Under the pieces are notes generated by a model. That model was not told where the DNA came from, ran no database searches, and saw only the letters and a program-made list of their open reading frames with translations. The translations under genes and the position numbers were made by a program. A stretch of DNA of 64,000 nt from the NCBI RefSeq assembly GCF_025725725.1, contig NZ_CP107020.1:868001-932000 (forward strand), written 5' to 3'. Below are positions 10,501 to 17,778 of this stretch, in pieces. How positions within the stretch are numbered: the first letter of the stretch is position 1; every line of letters starts with the position of its first letter. Source of the DNA: Brachybacterium huguangmaarense (GTDB taxonomy: Bacteria > Actinomycetota > Actinomycetes > Actinomycetales > Dermabacteraceae).

Positions 10501-10637
10501 GGGTCGACCCCTGGGGCGACATCGCATGGCTGCTCGGCTGGCTCGCCCTGGCCCTGCTGATGGGCTTCGCCGGTGCGCTGCGCATGCGTCGGCGGGTGCA
10601 GGACGACTTCACCGGGGAGATCCCGGCGCAGGCCTGA
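7569..10637 (+). CDS. YhgE/Pip-domain membrane protein with long tape-measure repeat region
   Basis: A 1022-residue protein from the ATG at 7569 (an in-frame TTG at 7533 is an alternative). One N-terminal helix (about residues 30-50) leads to a large extracytoplasmic region. That region is built of degenerate repeats of the form LADGAxxLxxGA, in two blocks (roughly residues 225-345 and 655-790) with a coiled, Asp/Ala/Gln-rich middle. Five or six C-terminal helices follow, including the ABC-2-like stretch VGGMAIFLMM and a late LPMTHAVDAFRG. Proteins of this family include phage-infection protein Pip and are often efflux or cell-envelope associated; the exact role is unknown. Its 3' end overlaps the convergent AI-2E gene by 29 bases. 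Confidence 0.88.
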   Translation: MAFLAHLLHALRDLVLRLGRAVGRGARATGSMVRSVGHDISAVIPGEWKQRIALLFATGLALVPLVYAGNMTWSFSDPNGHLDHVTAAVVNDDTGAETTATDGSTSRIDVGGEFTDTLLGMDKSTVYHFVRTDQATADRGLADGTYGAVVEIPSDFSADIASMGADDPMQAAPALLTVRTNDTVNYVSGNFTKSVGTALRESLESNVLAQYLDNVYIGFTTIHDNLVDAADGASQLADGASDLHTGTTELTNASGQLADGASRLDAGSYDLVVGLGQISTGASTLSDGAKQLDQGADTLSSGLDTLDAQSPRLRSGSGALASASSQVADGSSSLADGAGRLADGTQQLDSRLSAAQQRARDLGIDQTSVDQTTADLQTAVDDLATIATDVNTALADPDSKAAQLATDASTLSDSVGTAADSAQKIADAVSSGSDDAVSVRDGASTIAGDVQDVDDAVQGAATGASTLKDDASTLDDSVGTYTRSVDDLYAEACTGGSTGSAASDGGGASDTDQLCSRLAEITADSSGLRDSAAGVSDEASDQNDTIAGAATSSSQIADTATGMNDAAGRVVTLLQGADGEGGLRQQTQQIADSADALRDPASQLSDDAGTLSTAISQARQTAQDAAADPATAQQRIDDLHAQATAAVQALPTAFDQADQAVVAVRQLNQGAQGLSQGADRLSGATGQLADGAQTLDQGVDQYTAGVSQAADGADQLSGATGQLADGADRLASAADQAESGASALHDGASQLDSGAQQLQDGASRLDDGASQLDDGTHTLSDGLNDAKDKVPSYTDSERDHLSSAASDPVGLDFHRDNGLKNFGEGLAPLFLGIGLWVGGMAIFLMMSPFSARAARQGASALSLLLGGLLPPQLLGLVQTAIVLAVLHLAVGITAVHLWTFVAMAALTSVVFVALNHGFGALFGPVGKFLALVLIALQVSGAGGTYPVKTLPRFFQAIHPFLPMTHAVDAFRGAIGGGWVDPWGDIAWLLGWLALALLMGFAGALRMRRRVQDDFTGEIPAQA

Positions 10638-11832
10638 CGCGCTCGCTCGGCGCCGTCTCCGCCGCCGAGGCGTCGTCGGCGAGGAAGGCGTTGAGCCAGC
10701 GCGCCTGCGGATCGGCGTCGATCAGCAGCTCCTTGACCAGGAGGGTCATCGGCACCGACAGGAGCGCACCCGCCGCGCCGAGCACCCAGGACCAGAACAG
10801 CACCGACAGGAACGAGATGCTCGGCGCGAGGCCCACGGCCCGGCCCGTGACGCGCGGCTGGACGAGGCCCTGCAGGAGCATCGCGATCGTCGAGCAGATC
10901 ACGACCACCGCGACCGCCGTCCAGGGGCCGCGGTCCAGGAGCGCCATGAGCGTGGGCGGGATGAGCGCGAACACGAACCCGATGTTGGGGATGTAGTTGC
11001 ACAGGAACAGCAGCACCGCCCACACCCCGGGCAGGGGCACGCCGAGCAGCCACAGCGCGAAGCCGTCGATGACCGCCACGACGGCGCCGAACAGGGTGGT
11101 CACGATCCAGTAGGTGCGGGCGCTGTGGGCGAACTCGAGCAGCGCGGCGTGATCGCGCCCGTGATGGCGCTCGACGACCGCGAGGCGCTCGGGCAGCCCG
11201 GTCGCGTCGAGCCCGAAGAAGACGATGGTGGCGACGGTCGCCGTCAGCAGCGCGCTCACGGAGCCGACGGAGTTCAGCGCCTGGTTCAGCATGCCCACCA
11301 GCGACGACACGTTCACCGCGGAGATCCACGAGGTGAGCTGGTCCTGGCTGACGCCGAACCCGTCGGCTATGTCGAGCGCCTCGCCGAGCAGGGTGTTGAA
11401 CCGGTCGGAGTAGTGGGGCAGCTCGGTGACGAGCTGCGCGATCGCCCAGCCGATCGCGCCGAAGAACACCACGAGTGCGACGAGCACGGTGAGCATGTTC
11501 GCGAGCGCGCCGACGATCCGGGGCAGGCCTGCGCGGTCGATCGCAGCACCCAGGGGGTGCACGGCGATCATCAGGTTCAGGGCGAGGAAGACGGGCACGA
11601 TGAGCCCGGCCAGCTGCTGCATCCCCGACAGCACGATCCAGGCGGCGGCGAGGCCCACGAGGATCGAGAGGGCGCGAGGCACCCGGCGACCGGCAGGGGC
11701 GTCGGTCTGGCGGCTCGACGCGGGCTCCCGGCCGGCCCTGCCAGCGTTCTCGGCTTCCGCGACGGGACCGCTCGCGGCGTCGGGAGCCTCGGCGGCGGGC
11801 CCGTGCTCCGCCGCGGTCGATCCATCGCTCAT
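10609..11832 (-). CDS. AI-2E/PerM family permease
   Basis: A 407-residue protein with a polar Ala/Glu-rich N-terminal tail (about 50 residues) and seven to eight membrane helices. The family landmarks are visible: the pre-helix amphipathic region around LVTELPHYSDRF, the NYIPNIG motif, and the late LVQPRVTGRAVGLAPS stretch. Family members include AI-2 exporters, Na+/H+ antiporters and uncharacterised permeases, so the substrate is not assigned. Its stop codon lies inside the end of the convergent YhgE/Pip gene, leaving no room for a separate terminator. It lies 66 bases downstream of ppk2 on the same strand and may be co-transcribed. Confidence 0.88.
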   Translation of the reverse strand: MSDGSTAAEHGPAAEAPDAASGPVAEAENAGRAGREPASSRQTDAPAGRRVPRALSILVGLAAAWIVLSGMQQLAGLIVPVFLALNLMIAVHPLGAAIDRAGLPRIVGALANMLTVLVALVVFFGAIGWAIAQLVTELPHYSDRFNTLLGEALDIADGFGVSQDQLTSWISAVNVSSLVGMLNQALNSVGSVSALLTATVATIVFFGLDATGLPERLAVVERHHGRDHAALLEFAHSARTYWIVTTLFGAVVAVIDGFALWLLGVPLPGVWAVLLFLCNYIPNIGFVFALIPPTLMALLDRGPWTAVAVVVICSTIAMLLQGLVQPRVTGRAVGLAPSISFLSVLFWSWVLGAAGALLSVPMTLLVKELLIDADPQARWLNAFLADDASAAETAPSERVRPAPGSPR

Positions 11833-11898
11833 CGGCGTGCCTCCTGCGGGCCCGAGGAGGCCGGATGCCTCACGCGATGATCGTAGGCGAGGCGGGCC

Positions 11899-12762
11899 CT
11901 AGGAGCGCTTCGTCTTGGCCTTGGACTTCGGGGCGGCCTCGAGGCTGCTCGCGACGTCCTCGACGTAGACGTAGTCGGAGCGGTCGGGCCGCGAGTAGCC
12001 CTTCTCCGGCGGGCGCGAGGGGATCTCGATCTCCTGCGGCTCGACGTAGCCCCAGGGGACGCGCTGCAGGATGTCGTGGATGACGTTGATCCGTGAGCGC
12101 TTCTTGTCCTCGGACTCGACGGTGTACCAGCGGCCCCACGGGGTGTCGGTGGCCGCGAACATCGCGTCCTTGGCCCGCGAGTAGTCCTCCCAGCGGCTGA
12201 TCGACTGCACGTCCATGGGCGAGAGCTTCCAGCGCCGCATCGGGTCCTGGGCACGGGAGCGGAAGCGCGCCTCCTGCTCCTCGTCGGAGACGGAGAACCA
12301 GTACTTGATCAGGCGGATCCTGTCCTCGACGAGCATGCGCTCGAAGTCCGGGGCCTGCCGCAGGAAGCGGTGGTACTGGGCCTCGGTGCAGAAGCCCATC
12401 ACCCGCTCAACGCCCGCCCGGTTGTACCAGGAGCGGTCGAAGATGACGATCTCACCCGCCGCGGGCAGGTGCTGGATGTAGCGCTGGAAGTACCACTGGG
12501 TCTGCTCGCGCTCGGTGGGCGCGGGCAGCGCGACGATGCGCGAGTGGCGAGGGTTGAGGTACTGGGTGATGCGCTTGATCGCCGATCCCTTGCCCGCGGC
12601 GTCGCGGCCCTCGAAGATCAGGCAGACGCGCTCGCCGTTCTCGATGACCCACTGCTGCATGGCCACGAGATCGGCCTGCAGGCGCTCGAGCTCCTTCTCG
12701 TACGCCTTCTTGTCCAGCTTGGGCGGGATGCCGACTTTGCGCTCATTGTCATGGGAGGACAT
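11899..12762 (-). CDS. ppk2: Polyphosphate kinase 2 (PPK2)
   Basis: A 287-residue cytoplasmic enzyme of the PPK2 family, which uses polyphosphate to phosphorylate nucleotides. Walker A GRDAAGKG sits at 52-59, the second catalytic motif DRSWYNR at 109-115, and a conserved lid-type basic region RFRSRAQDPMRRWKLSPMD follows. A Lys-rich C-terminal tail of about 20 residues is extra. The length and single domain fit class I PPK2, which generally prefers nucleoside diphosphates; substrate preference is inferred from family knowledge only. It lies downstream of glpX on the same strand (57-base gap). Confidence 0.93.
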   Translation of the reverse strand: MSSHDNERKVGIPPKLDKKAYEKELERLQADLVAMQQWVIENGERVCLIFEGRDAAGKGSAIKRITQYLNPRHSRIVALPAPTEREQTQWYFQRYIQHLPAAGEIVIFDRSWYNRAGVERVMGFCTEAQYHRFLRQAPDFERMLVEDRIRLIKYWFSVSDEEQEARFRSRAQDPMRRWKLSPMDVQSISRWEDYSRAKDAMFAATDTPWGRWYTVESEDKKRSRINVIHDILQRVPWGYVEPQEIEIPSRPPEKGYSRPDRSDYVYVEDVASSLEAAPKSKAKTKRS

Positions 12763-12819
12763 GGCCGGAGCCTACGGGGCGCCCCGCCCGAGAGAAGGGA
12801 CGGGGGTCCCGCGGGCGCA

Positions 12820-13851
12820 TCATCCCTGATCGGGCCCCTGGCGCAGCCACTGGCTCCACTTCTCGCGGCGATGCTCGGCGTCGACCACGCGCACCGTGCC
12901 GGAGGCCGAGCGCATCACGAGGGACTGGGTGAAGATCCGGCCGCGCCCGAAGCGCACGCCCTTGACGAGGTCGCCGTTGGTGACGCCCGTGGCCGCGAAG
13001 TAGCAGTTGTCGGAGGTGACCAGGTCGTCCGTGGCAAGCACGCGGTCGAGGTCGTGGCCGGCGTCGACGGCCTTCTGCCGCTCGGCGTCGTCCGTCGGCG
13101 CCAGGCGGCCCTGGATCACGCCGCCGGTCGCCTTGATGGCGCACGCGGCGACGATGCCCTCTGGGGTGCCGCCGATGCCCAGCATCATGTCCACGCCCGT
13201 CGAGGGCCGCGCGGCCGCGATCGCACCGGCCACGTCGCCGTCCATGATGAACTTGACGCGCGCTCCCGCCTCGCGCACCTCGGCGACGAGGCGCTCGTGG
13301 CGCGGACGGTCGAGGATGCACACGGTGACCTCGCCGATCGGCTTGTCCAGCGCCCGGGACACGGCCTCGATGTTGGCGCGCACGGGGTTGCGCAGATCGA
13401 CCACGTCGGCGGCGTCGGGGCCCACCACGAGCTTGTCCATGTAGAACACGGCCGAGGGGTCGAACATCGTGCCCCGCTCCGCGACGGCGAACACCGACAG
13501 GGCGTTGTCGTAGCCCATCGCGGTGAGCCGCGTCCCGTCGATGGGGTCGACCGCGACGTCGACCTCGGGGCCGGTGCCGTCGCCGACGGCCTCGCCGTTG
13601 AACAGCATGGGGGCCTCGTCCTTCTCCCCCTCGCCGATCACGACGGTGCCGTTCATGGCGACGGTGTCCATGAAGGTGCGCATGGCGTCGACGGCGGCGC
13701 CGTCGGCCTTGTTCTTGTCGCCCGCGCCGACCCAGCGGCTGCCGGCGATCGCGGCCGCCTCGGTGACGCGGACGAGCTCCATGGCGAGGTTGCGGTCGGG
13801 ACTGTTGGACTGGGGGGTGGAAGGGGCCTGGACATCGTTCTTCGAGGTCAC
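12820..13851 (-). CDS. glpX: Class II fructose-1,6-bisphosphatase GlpX
   Basis: A 343-residue gluconeogenic phosphatase. I chose the GTG at 13851 because a good ribosome site (CGGAGAA) lies just upstream and the protein then begins like other actinobacterial GlpX proteins; the open frame runs further upstream without conservation. Metal and catalytic motifs are present: [10 protein letters not shown] at about 73, DPIDGT at 102-107, and the later GIGGTPEG and ATGVT stretches. Its role is fructose-1,6-bisphosphate to fructose-6-phosphate. Actinobacteria generally rely on this class II enzyme, so it is likely the main FBPase and would serve growth on the triose-yielding polyols suggested by the PTS operons in this window. 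Confidence 0.95.
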   Translation of the reverse strand: MTSKNDVQAPSTPQSNSPDRNLAMELVRVTEAAAIAGSRWVGAGDKNKADGAAVDAMRTFMDTVAMNGTVVIGEGEKDEAPMLFNGEAVGDGTGPEVDVAVDPIDGTRLTAMGYDNALSVFAVAERGTMFDPSAVFYMDKLVVGPDAADVVDLRNPVRANIEAVSRALDKPIGEVTVCILDRPRHERLVAEVREAGARVKFIMDGDVAGAIAAARPSTGVDMMLGIGGTPEGIVAACAIKATGGVIQGRLAPTDDAERQKAVDAGHDLDRVLATDDLVTSDNCYFAATGVTNGDLVKGVRFGRGRIFTQSLVMRSASGTVRVVDAEHRREKWSQWLRQGPDQG

Positions 13852-14114
13852 CGTGATTCTCCGTGGTCTGGGGGACGGACGGGCCGATGCCGACGGCCGC
13901 ACGCGATGGCGACAGCGACATCGGAACTTCTTGCAGTGTAGGAGGAGGGAGGCCTCCGTGGCCACGAAATGCCCTCATTACCTGCGGGAACGGACGAGAC
14001 GGCAAGGTATCGGCTGGCACTCTCGGATATCCACAACGAGGTCCCCAGGGTGTTGCGCGTGAGGCAATCACGCTACTGTCAGGCGATCTCCACCACGTCC
14101 GAAGGGGTCCGGAC

Positions 14115-14711
14115 ATGACGCTACGTCGCGCCTTGGTCATCACCGCCGTGTCAGCTCTCGCACTGGGGCTCGCGGCCTGCGAGGGAGGCGCTGACGAGCC
14201 CTCACCGTCCAGCACCGCCGCCACGACAACCGCATCCCCGACGGAACCGACGACGGCAAGCGCCACCACCTCGCAGCCCGCCGTCGCAGCGCCCGATCCC
14301 AGTGCCTATCCGGGGATGGACGAGCAGACCGAGGAGGGGGCCATGCAGGCGTATAAATTCTTCTGGGACACGCTGATCTACGGATATCAAACCGGAGATT
14401 CCACTCCGTTTAGGGGCTTAAGTTCGGCCGATTGTAGCTATTGTATTGATGCCGCGAGAGACATTGACGGGTTTCGCGACCGCGACGAATACTGGGGCCC
14501 GGTTGAACTAAGTGAGCACTTCTTGAATGCGCAGTCGGAGGCGGAAGACCAGTTCGTGGTGAGCTACGGGTTCTCGCTCTCTGAGCACGACGAGCCCTCG
14601 AACGTAGCTGGGGAACGAACCAGTGACCCAGAAACAGCCTATGGTGCGGCCGGGCGCCTGAAGTGGGACGGCTCCCATTGGGTCGTTCAGGCGGTGGACC
14701 TTGAAACTTAG
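14115..14711 (+). CDS. Secreted lipoprotein, DUF6318-like
   Basis: A 198-residue protein with a lipoprotein signal (LGLAAC, modified Cys at about residue 20), a Ser/Thr/Pro-rich linker of about 50 residues, and a C-terminal globular domain carrying AYKFFWDTL, a CSYC motif and a final WDGSHWVVQ. This pattern matches DUF6318 lipoproteins of Micrococcales, whose function is unknown. The second half of the gene and the start of the next gene have markedly more AT-rich codons than their neighbours (for example TATAAATTCTTC). The stop overlaps the start of the PKD-domain gene, so the two are translationally coupled. Confidence 0.75.
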   Translation: MTLRRALVITAVSALALGLAACEGGADEPSPSSTAATTTASPTEPTTASATTSQPAVAAPDPSAYPGMDEQTEEGAMQAYKFFWDTLIYGYQTGDSTPFRGLSSADCSYCIDAARDIDGFRDRDEYWGPVELSEHFLNAQSEAEDQFVVSYGFSLSEHDEPSNVAGERTSDPETAYGAAGRLKWDGSHWVVQAVDLET

Positions 14712-15687
14712 TTGGCACCGTCCTATCACGTTCACAGGGCTGATACTCGCGATAATTTTAGTTCATGGAGGGAGTGCTTGGGCGGGAATCACTGGGGATA
14801 CCGACGATGATTCGCTAACTGCCGCCGCCAATGAAGCCCTCCGGGTTGCCAAGGCGCACACTCCCACGATGAACCCCGCCAGCGGGGCTAGCAGGAGCCC
14901 CATCACGCGCTCCTGGAAGCGCATCGATCGCGTCACCAACCCGTGTTCGGCAGACCCCACCCAGTCCGACAGCTGCTTCTTCCCGGTGGCGGCGTGCAGC
15001 GGGCGGAATGCCGCGAACGCGGCTACCGGAGGCGACGCGGGATGGACGGCCCAGAGCGGCACCGAGACCGATCGCCGCACGGGGGCGTCCTCGAACCTCG
15101 GCTTCCGCTGTGTCGACGTCAACGGCAACCCCGTGACACCCGATGGGGCCTCCATCGTCATCACCGTCACCCAGCAGGACTTCGCGTCCCTTCCCGTGCA
15201 GCCCGCCGTCGCCCACGCCGGGCCGTCCGTCGGCTATCTGCCCGTCGGCATGGACCTGATCGTCTACGCCGAGGCGACCGAGCAGACTCTCGACACCACC
15301 CTGCTGGCCACCCCGGTGCGCGTACGCGCCACCCCCGTCCGCTACCACTGGGACTTCGGCGACGGGAACTCCCTGGACACCTCGACGGCCGGGCGCCCCT
15401 ATCCCGACCGCGACATCACCTCCCAGTACGCCCACGAGGGCTGGTACGACGTCACGCTCACGACCACCTACTCGGGCCAGTTCTCCGTCAACGGCGGGGC
15501 CTGGCAGGACATCGACGGCACCATCACCGTGGACTCCGACCCGGTCGCGCTCTACTCCAGGTCGTTCGAGTCCCGTCTCGTGGACCCGAACACGGCACCC
15601 GACGACGCCGAGACCCTCGACCTGCCCCCGCGCACCCCCGACACCGAAGGGCCTCGCGCCGAGTCACCGCGCCACCGCACGGCGTGA
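14701..15687 (+). CDS. Secreted PKD-domain protein
   Basis: A 328-residue protein starting at a TTG within the end of the lipoprotein gene. It has a signal peptide (cleavage after SAWA, about residue 28), a variable middle with four Cys (CSADP, CFFPVAAC, FRCVD), and a PKD fold seen as YHWDFGDGNSLDTS followed by the closing strand YDVTLTTTYSGQF. PKD domains mediate extracellular protein or glycan contacts. With the adjacent DUF6318-like lipoprotein this is a two-gene secreted module. The TTG start is the only plausible one in frame. Confidence 0.75.
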   Translation: MKLSWHRPITFTGLILAIILVHGGSAWAGITGDTDDDSLTAAANEALRVAKAHTPTMNPASGASRSPITRSWKRIDRVTNPCSADPTQSDSCFFPVAACSGRNAANAATGGDAGWTAQSGTETDRRTGASSNLGFRCVDVNGNPVTPDGASIVITVTQQDFASLPVQPAVAHAGPSVGYLPVGMDLIVYAEATEQTLDTTLLATPVRVRATPVRYHWDFGDGNSLDTSTAGRPYPDRDITSQYAHEGWYDVTLTTTYSGQFSVNGGAWQDIDGTITVDSDPVALYSRSFESRLVDPNTAPDDAETLDLPPRTPDTEGPRAESPRHRTA

Positions 15688-15738
15688 CGCAGGGCCGGGA
15701 ACACCGCCCAACATCCCGCCATGCCCCGCCGGTGACGG

Positions 15739-16659
15739 TCACTGCCCGGCGAGCAGCGCCTCCGCGACGCCGTTGTCCGTGACCAGGGCGTTCGCGAGCC
15801 CTGAGCGCACGGCCACACGAATGGCCTCCGTCTTCTCCTCGCCGCCGCCGATCATCAGCCGCGTGCCGACGGCCCGCATCTGCGTGAGGGACAGGCCCAC
15901 CACCCGCTCGTCGAGGGGCGAGGCGATGCGCGCACCGTCCGCACCGAAGAATCGCGCGGAGATGTCCCCGACCGCGCCGCGCCGACCCAGGTCGTCGAAG
16001 ACGCTCCCGTCGACCCACGCGGACCAGAACTTGCGCGCGGTCTCGAGACCGCCGACGCCGACGACCAGCAGATCCGCCTGCTCGGCCCCGGCCAGGGCGC
16101 TCCGCAGCCCCGGGTCACGCAGGAGCGACTGCGCCGACTCCCGATCCCGGGCGATGAGCGGCGCGGGCAGGCCGAACACCGTCGACCCCACGGCACGGGC
16201 GAGCGCCGAGGCGACGTCGTGCGGGTCCGCGCCGCTGGCCTGGCCGGGACGACCGCCGCCGACCGGGAAGATCTGGAGATGCGGAAGGGAGAGCTCCCTG
16301 ACGTGGGCGACCGCGTCCCGCACCGACTCGCTCAGCCCGAGCGTCACACGCTCCGCCCGCGGCAGCAGCTCCCGGATGGCGCGCCCTCCCGCGCGACCGA
16401 GCGAGCACGAGTCCTCGGACCGCGGGGCCACCCACGTGGCCCGCAGCCCGAGCGAGGCGGCGAGGCGCCGCTCGAGGTCGGCGAACGCGGGCTCCTCGCT
16501 GTGCACCGTGATCTCGACGATCTTCTCCTGGCGGGCCTCCGCGAGGAGGCGTGTCACCTTGACCCGGGAGAGCACCAGAAGGCGCGCGATCTCGGCATGC
16601 GTGAGCCCCTCTTCGTAGTAGAGGCGGGCCACACGGCCCAGCAGTCTTCGATCCGTCAT
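15739..16659 (-). CDS. SorC-family sugar-responsive transcriptional regulator
   Basis: A 306-residue regulator from the ATG at 16659, which has a strong GGGAGGAG site upstream. The N-terminal helix-turn-helix (LYYEEGLTHAEIARLLVLSRVKVTRLL, residues about 13-40; quoted only to show the HTH) is followed by the SorC sugar-phosphate-binding domain with VTLGLSESV, QIFPVGGG, LLVVGVGG and a C-terminal TDNGVAEALL. It is divergent from the galactitol-type PTS operon and separated by 295 bases that hold three GTACA repeats. It is therefore the likely regulator of that operon, with a phosphorylated pathway intermediate as the probable effector. Confidence 0.9.
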   Translation of the reverse strand: MTDRRLLGRVARLYYEEGLTHAEIARLLVLSRVKVTRLLAEARQEKIVEITVHSEEPAFADLERRLAASLGLRATWVAPRSEDSCSLGRAGGRAIRELLPRAERVTLGLSESVRDAVAHVRELSLPHLQIFPVGGGRPGQASGADPHDVASALARAVGSTVFGLPAPLIARDRESAQSLLRDPGLRSALAGAEQADLLVVGVGGLETARKFWSAWVDGSVFDDLGRRGAVGDISARFFGADGARIASPLDERVVGLSLTQMRAVGTRLMIGGGEEKTEAIRVAVRSGLANALVTDNGVAEALLAGQ

Positions 16660-16763
16660 CCGACTCCTCCCGGTCGGCACCTATCTTCTCCCGCAGCCGC
16701 GAGGGCTCGACCGTCTCGATCGGGACCAAGGGCCTTGACTTCCCCTCAGAAGCATCCAAAGAT

Positions 16764-16800
16764 GGGTACATTCGTACAGCGCGTTGCACAAAAGTACACC
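16764..16800. promoter_or_regulatory. Candidate SorC operator region: triple GTACA repeats
   Basis: Within the divergent spacer an AT-richer stretch carries GTACA at 16766, 16774 and 16794 and a GTTGCAC element at 16783. The GTTGCA half-site reappears in the palindrome ahead of the glucitol-type PTS operon (35382). The position between the SorC gene and its presumed target suggests an autoregulated divergent operator. No clear -35/-10 pair was assigned. Confidence 0.45.
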
Positions 16801-16954
16801 GATGCTGGACCTCAGGGACGAGGCTCGACTCTCCGGATGAGTCACGATCCTGAGGTGAGGCCGTCGGCGTCCGTTCGCCGGCACCGCCTCGGGACCACAG
16901 ACGGGGTGCTCCGCGCCCCGACCGCATGCCGGATCTGACCAAGGAGGGTGGATC

Positions 16955-17425
16955 GTGCACAAGGACCTGATTCGGAGGGATCTCGTCCAGCTGGACTGGA
17001 TGGTGGCCGACCAGGACGAGTTCTTCGACCAGATGGTCGGCAAGCTCGAACGCCTGGGCTACGTCAAGGACACGTTCCGTGCGGCCATCGCCGCCCGCGA
17101 GCAGAAGTTCCCGACCGCGCTGCCCACGCAGCCGGAGGCGATCGCGATCCCGCATTCCGACGTCGAGCACATCATCCGGCCGTTCATCGCCCCGACGCGC
17201 CTGATGGCGCCCATCGGGTGGCACGAGATGGGCAACGACGAGAACGAGCTCCAGGTCCGCTTCATCTTCATGCTCGGATTCACCGGCGGTGACGGGCACG
17301 TGGAGCTGCTCCAGATCATGCTCGACAACTTCATGGACGACGACTTCATCCCGCGGCTCGAGGGCGTGAAGACCGACGACGACTTCTACGAGCTCATCCG
17401 ATCCATGCGCGGCATGGAGTTCTGA
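16955..17425 (+). CDS. gatA: PTS EIIA component, galactitol/fructose type
   Basis: A 156-residue EIIA-2 domain protein from a GTG start with an AAGGAGGG site. His67 in IPHSDVEHI is the expected phosphorylation site, taking phosphate from HPr and passing it to EIIB. It is the first gene of a rightward operon that continues IIB, IIC, aldolase, phosphatase, DhaK and DhaL. Family similarity to galactitol-type components does not prove galactitol as substrate. Confidence 0.88.
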   Translation: MHKDLIRRDLVQLDWMVADQDEFFDQMVGKLERLGYVKDTFRAAIAAREQKFPTALPTQPEAIAIPHSDVEHIIRPFIAPTRLMAPIGWHEMGNDENELQVRFIFMLGFTGGDGHVELLQIMLDNFMDDDFIPRLEGVKTDDDFYELIRSMRGMEF

Positions 17426-17448
17426 GAACCGAGAGAAAGGCTAGAAAA

Positions 17449-17739
17449 ATGGCTGCAAAGGTGATTGTTGCGTGTGGCAGCGGGGTTGCGACGTCGCAGA
17501 CCGTGGCGAGCAAGGTGACGCGTCTGCTCAAGGAGGCGAAGGTCGACGCCACGGTCGAGGCCGTGGACCTCAAGTCCGTCGACCGGTACCTCAACGGCGC
17601 CGCCGCCTACATCACGATCGTGCGCGAGAAGAAGGAGCGCTCGATCCCGACCAGCAACGGGATCGCGTTCCTCACCGGCGTGGGTCAGGACCAGGAGTTC
17701 CAGAAGCTCGTCGACGCGATCAAGGCGTCTCAGGGCTGA
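17449..17739 (+). CDS. gatB: PTS EIIB component, galactitol type
   Basis: A 96-residue cytoplasmic EIIB. The phospho-acceptor is Cys9 in VACGSGVATS, the P-loop form of the galactitol/lactose-like IIB fold. It starts 23 bases after gatA with an AGAAAGG ribosome site, clearly within the operon. It relays phosphate from GatA to the sugar bound by the IIC component. Confidence 0.92.
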   Translation: MAAKVIVACGSGVATSQTVASKVTRLLKEAKVDATVEAVDLKSVDRYLNGAAAYITIVREKKERSIPTSNGIAFLTGVGQDQEFQKLVDAIKASQG

Positions 17740-17778
17740 ACCGAGCCCTGAGCCTTCATTCAGACGGAAGAGCAGACA

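Noticed and set aside
4304..10996. Very long rightward open frame of over 2200 codons across the GH31 and YhgE/Pip region
   Set aside because: It is the antisense or off-frame shadow of real genes. Its translation is Arg/Pro/Gly/Ala-rich without any domain, as expected from high-GC DNA.
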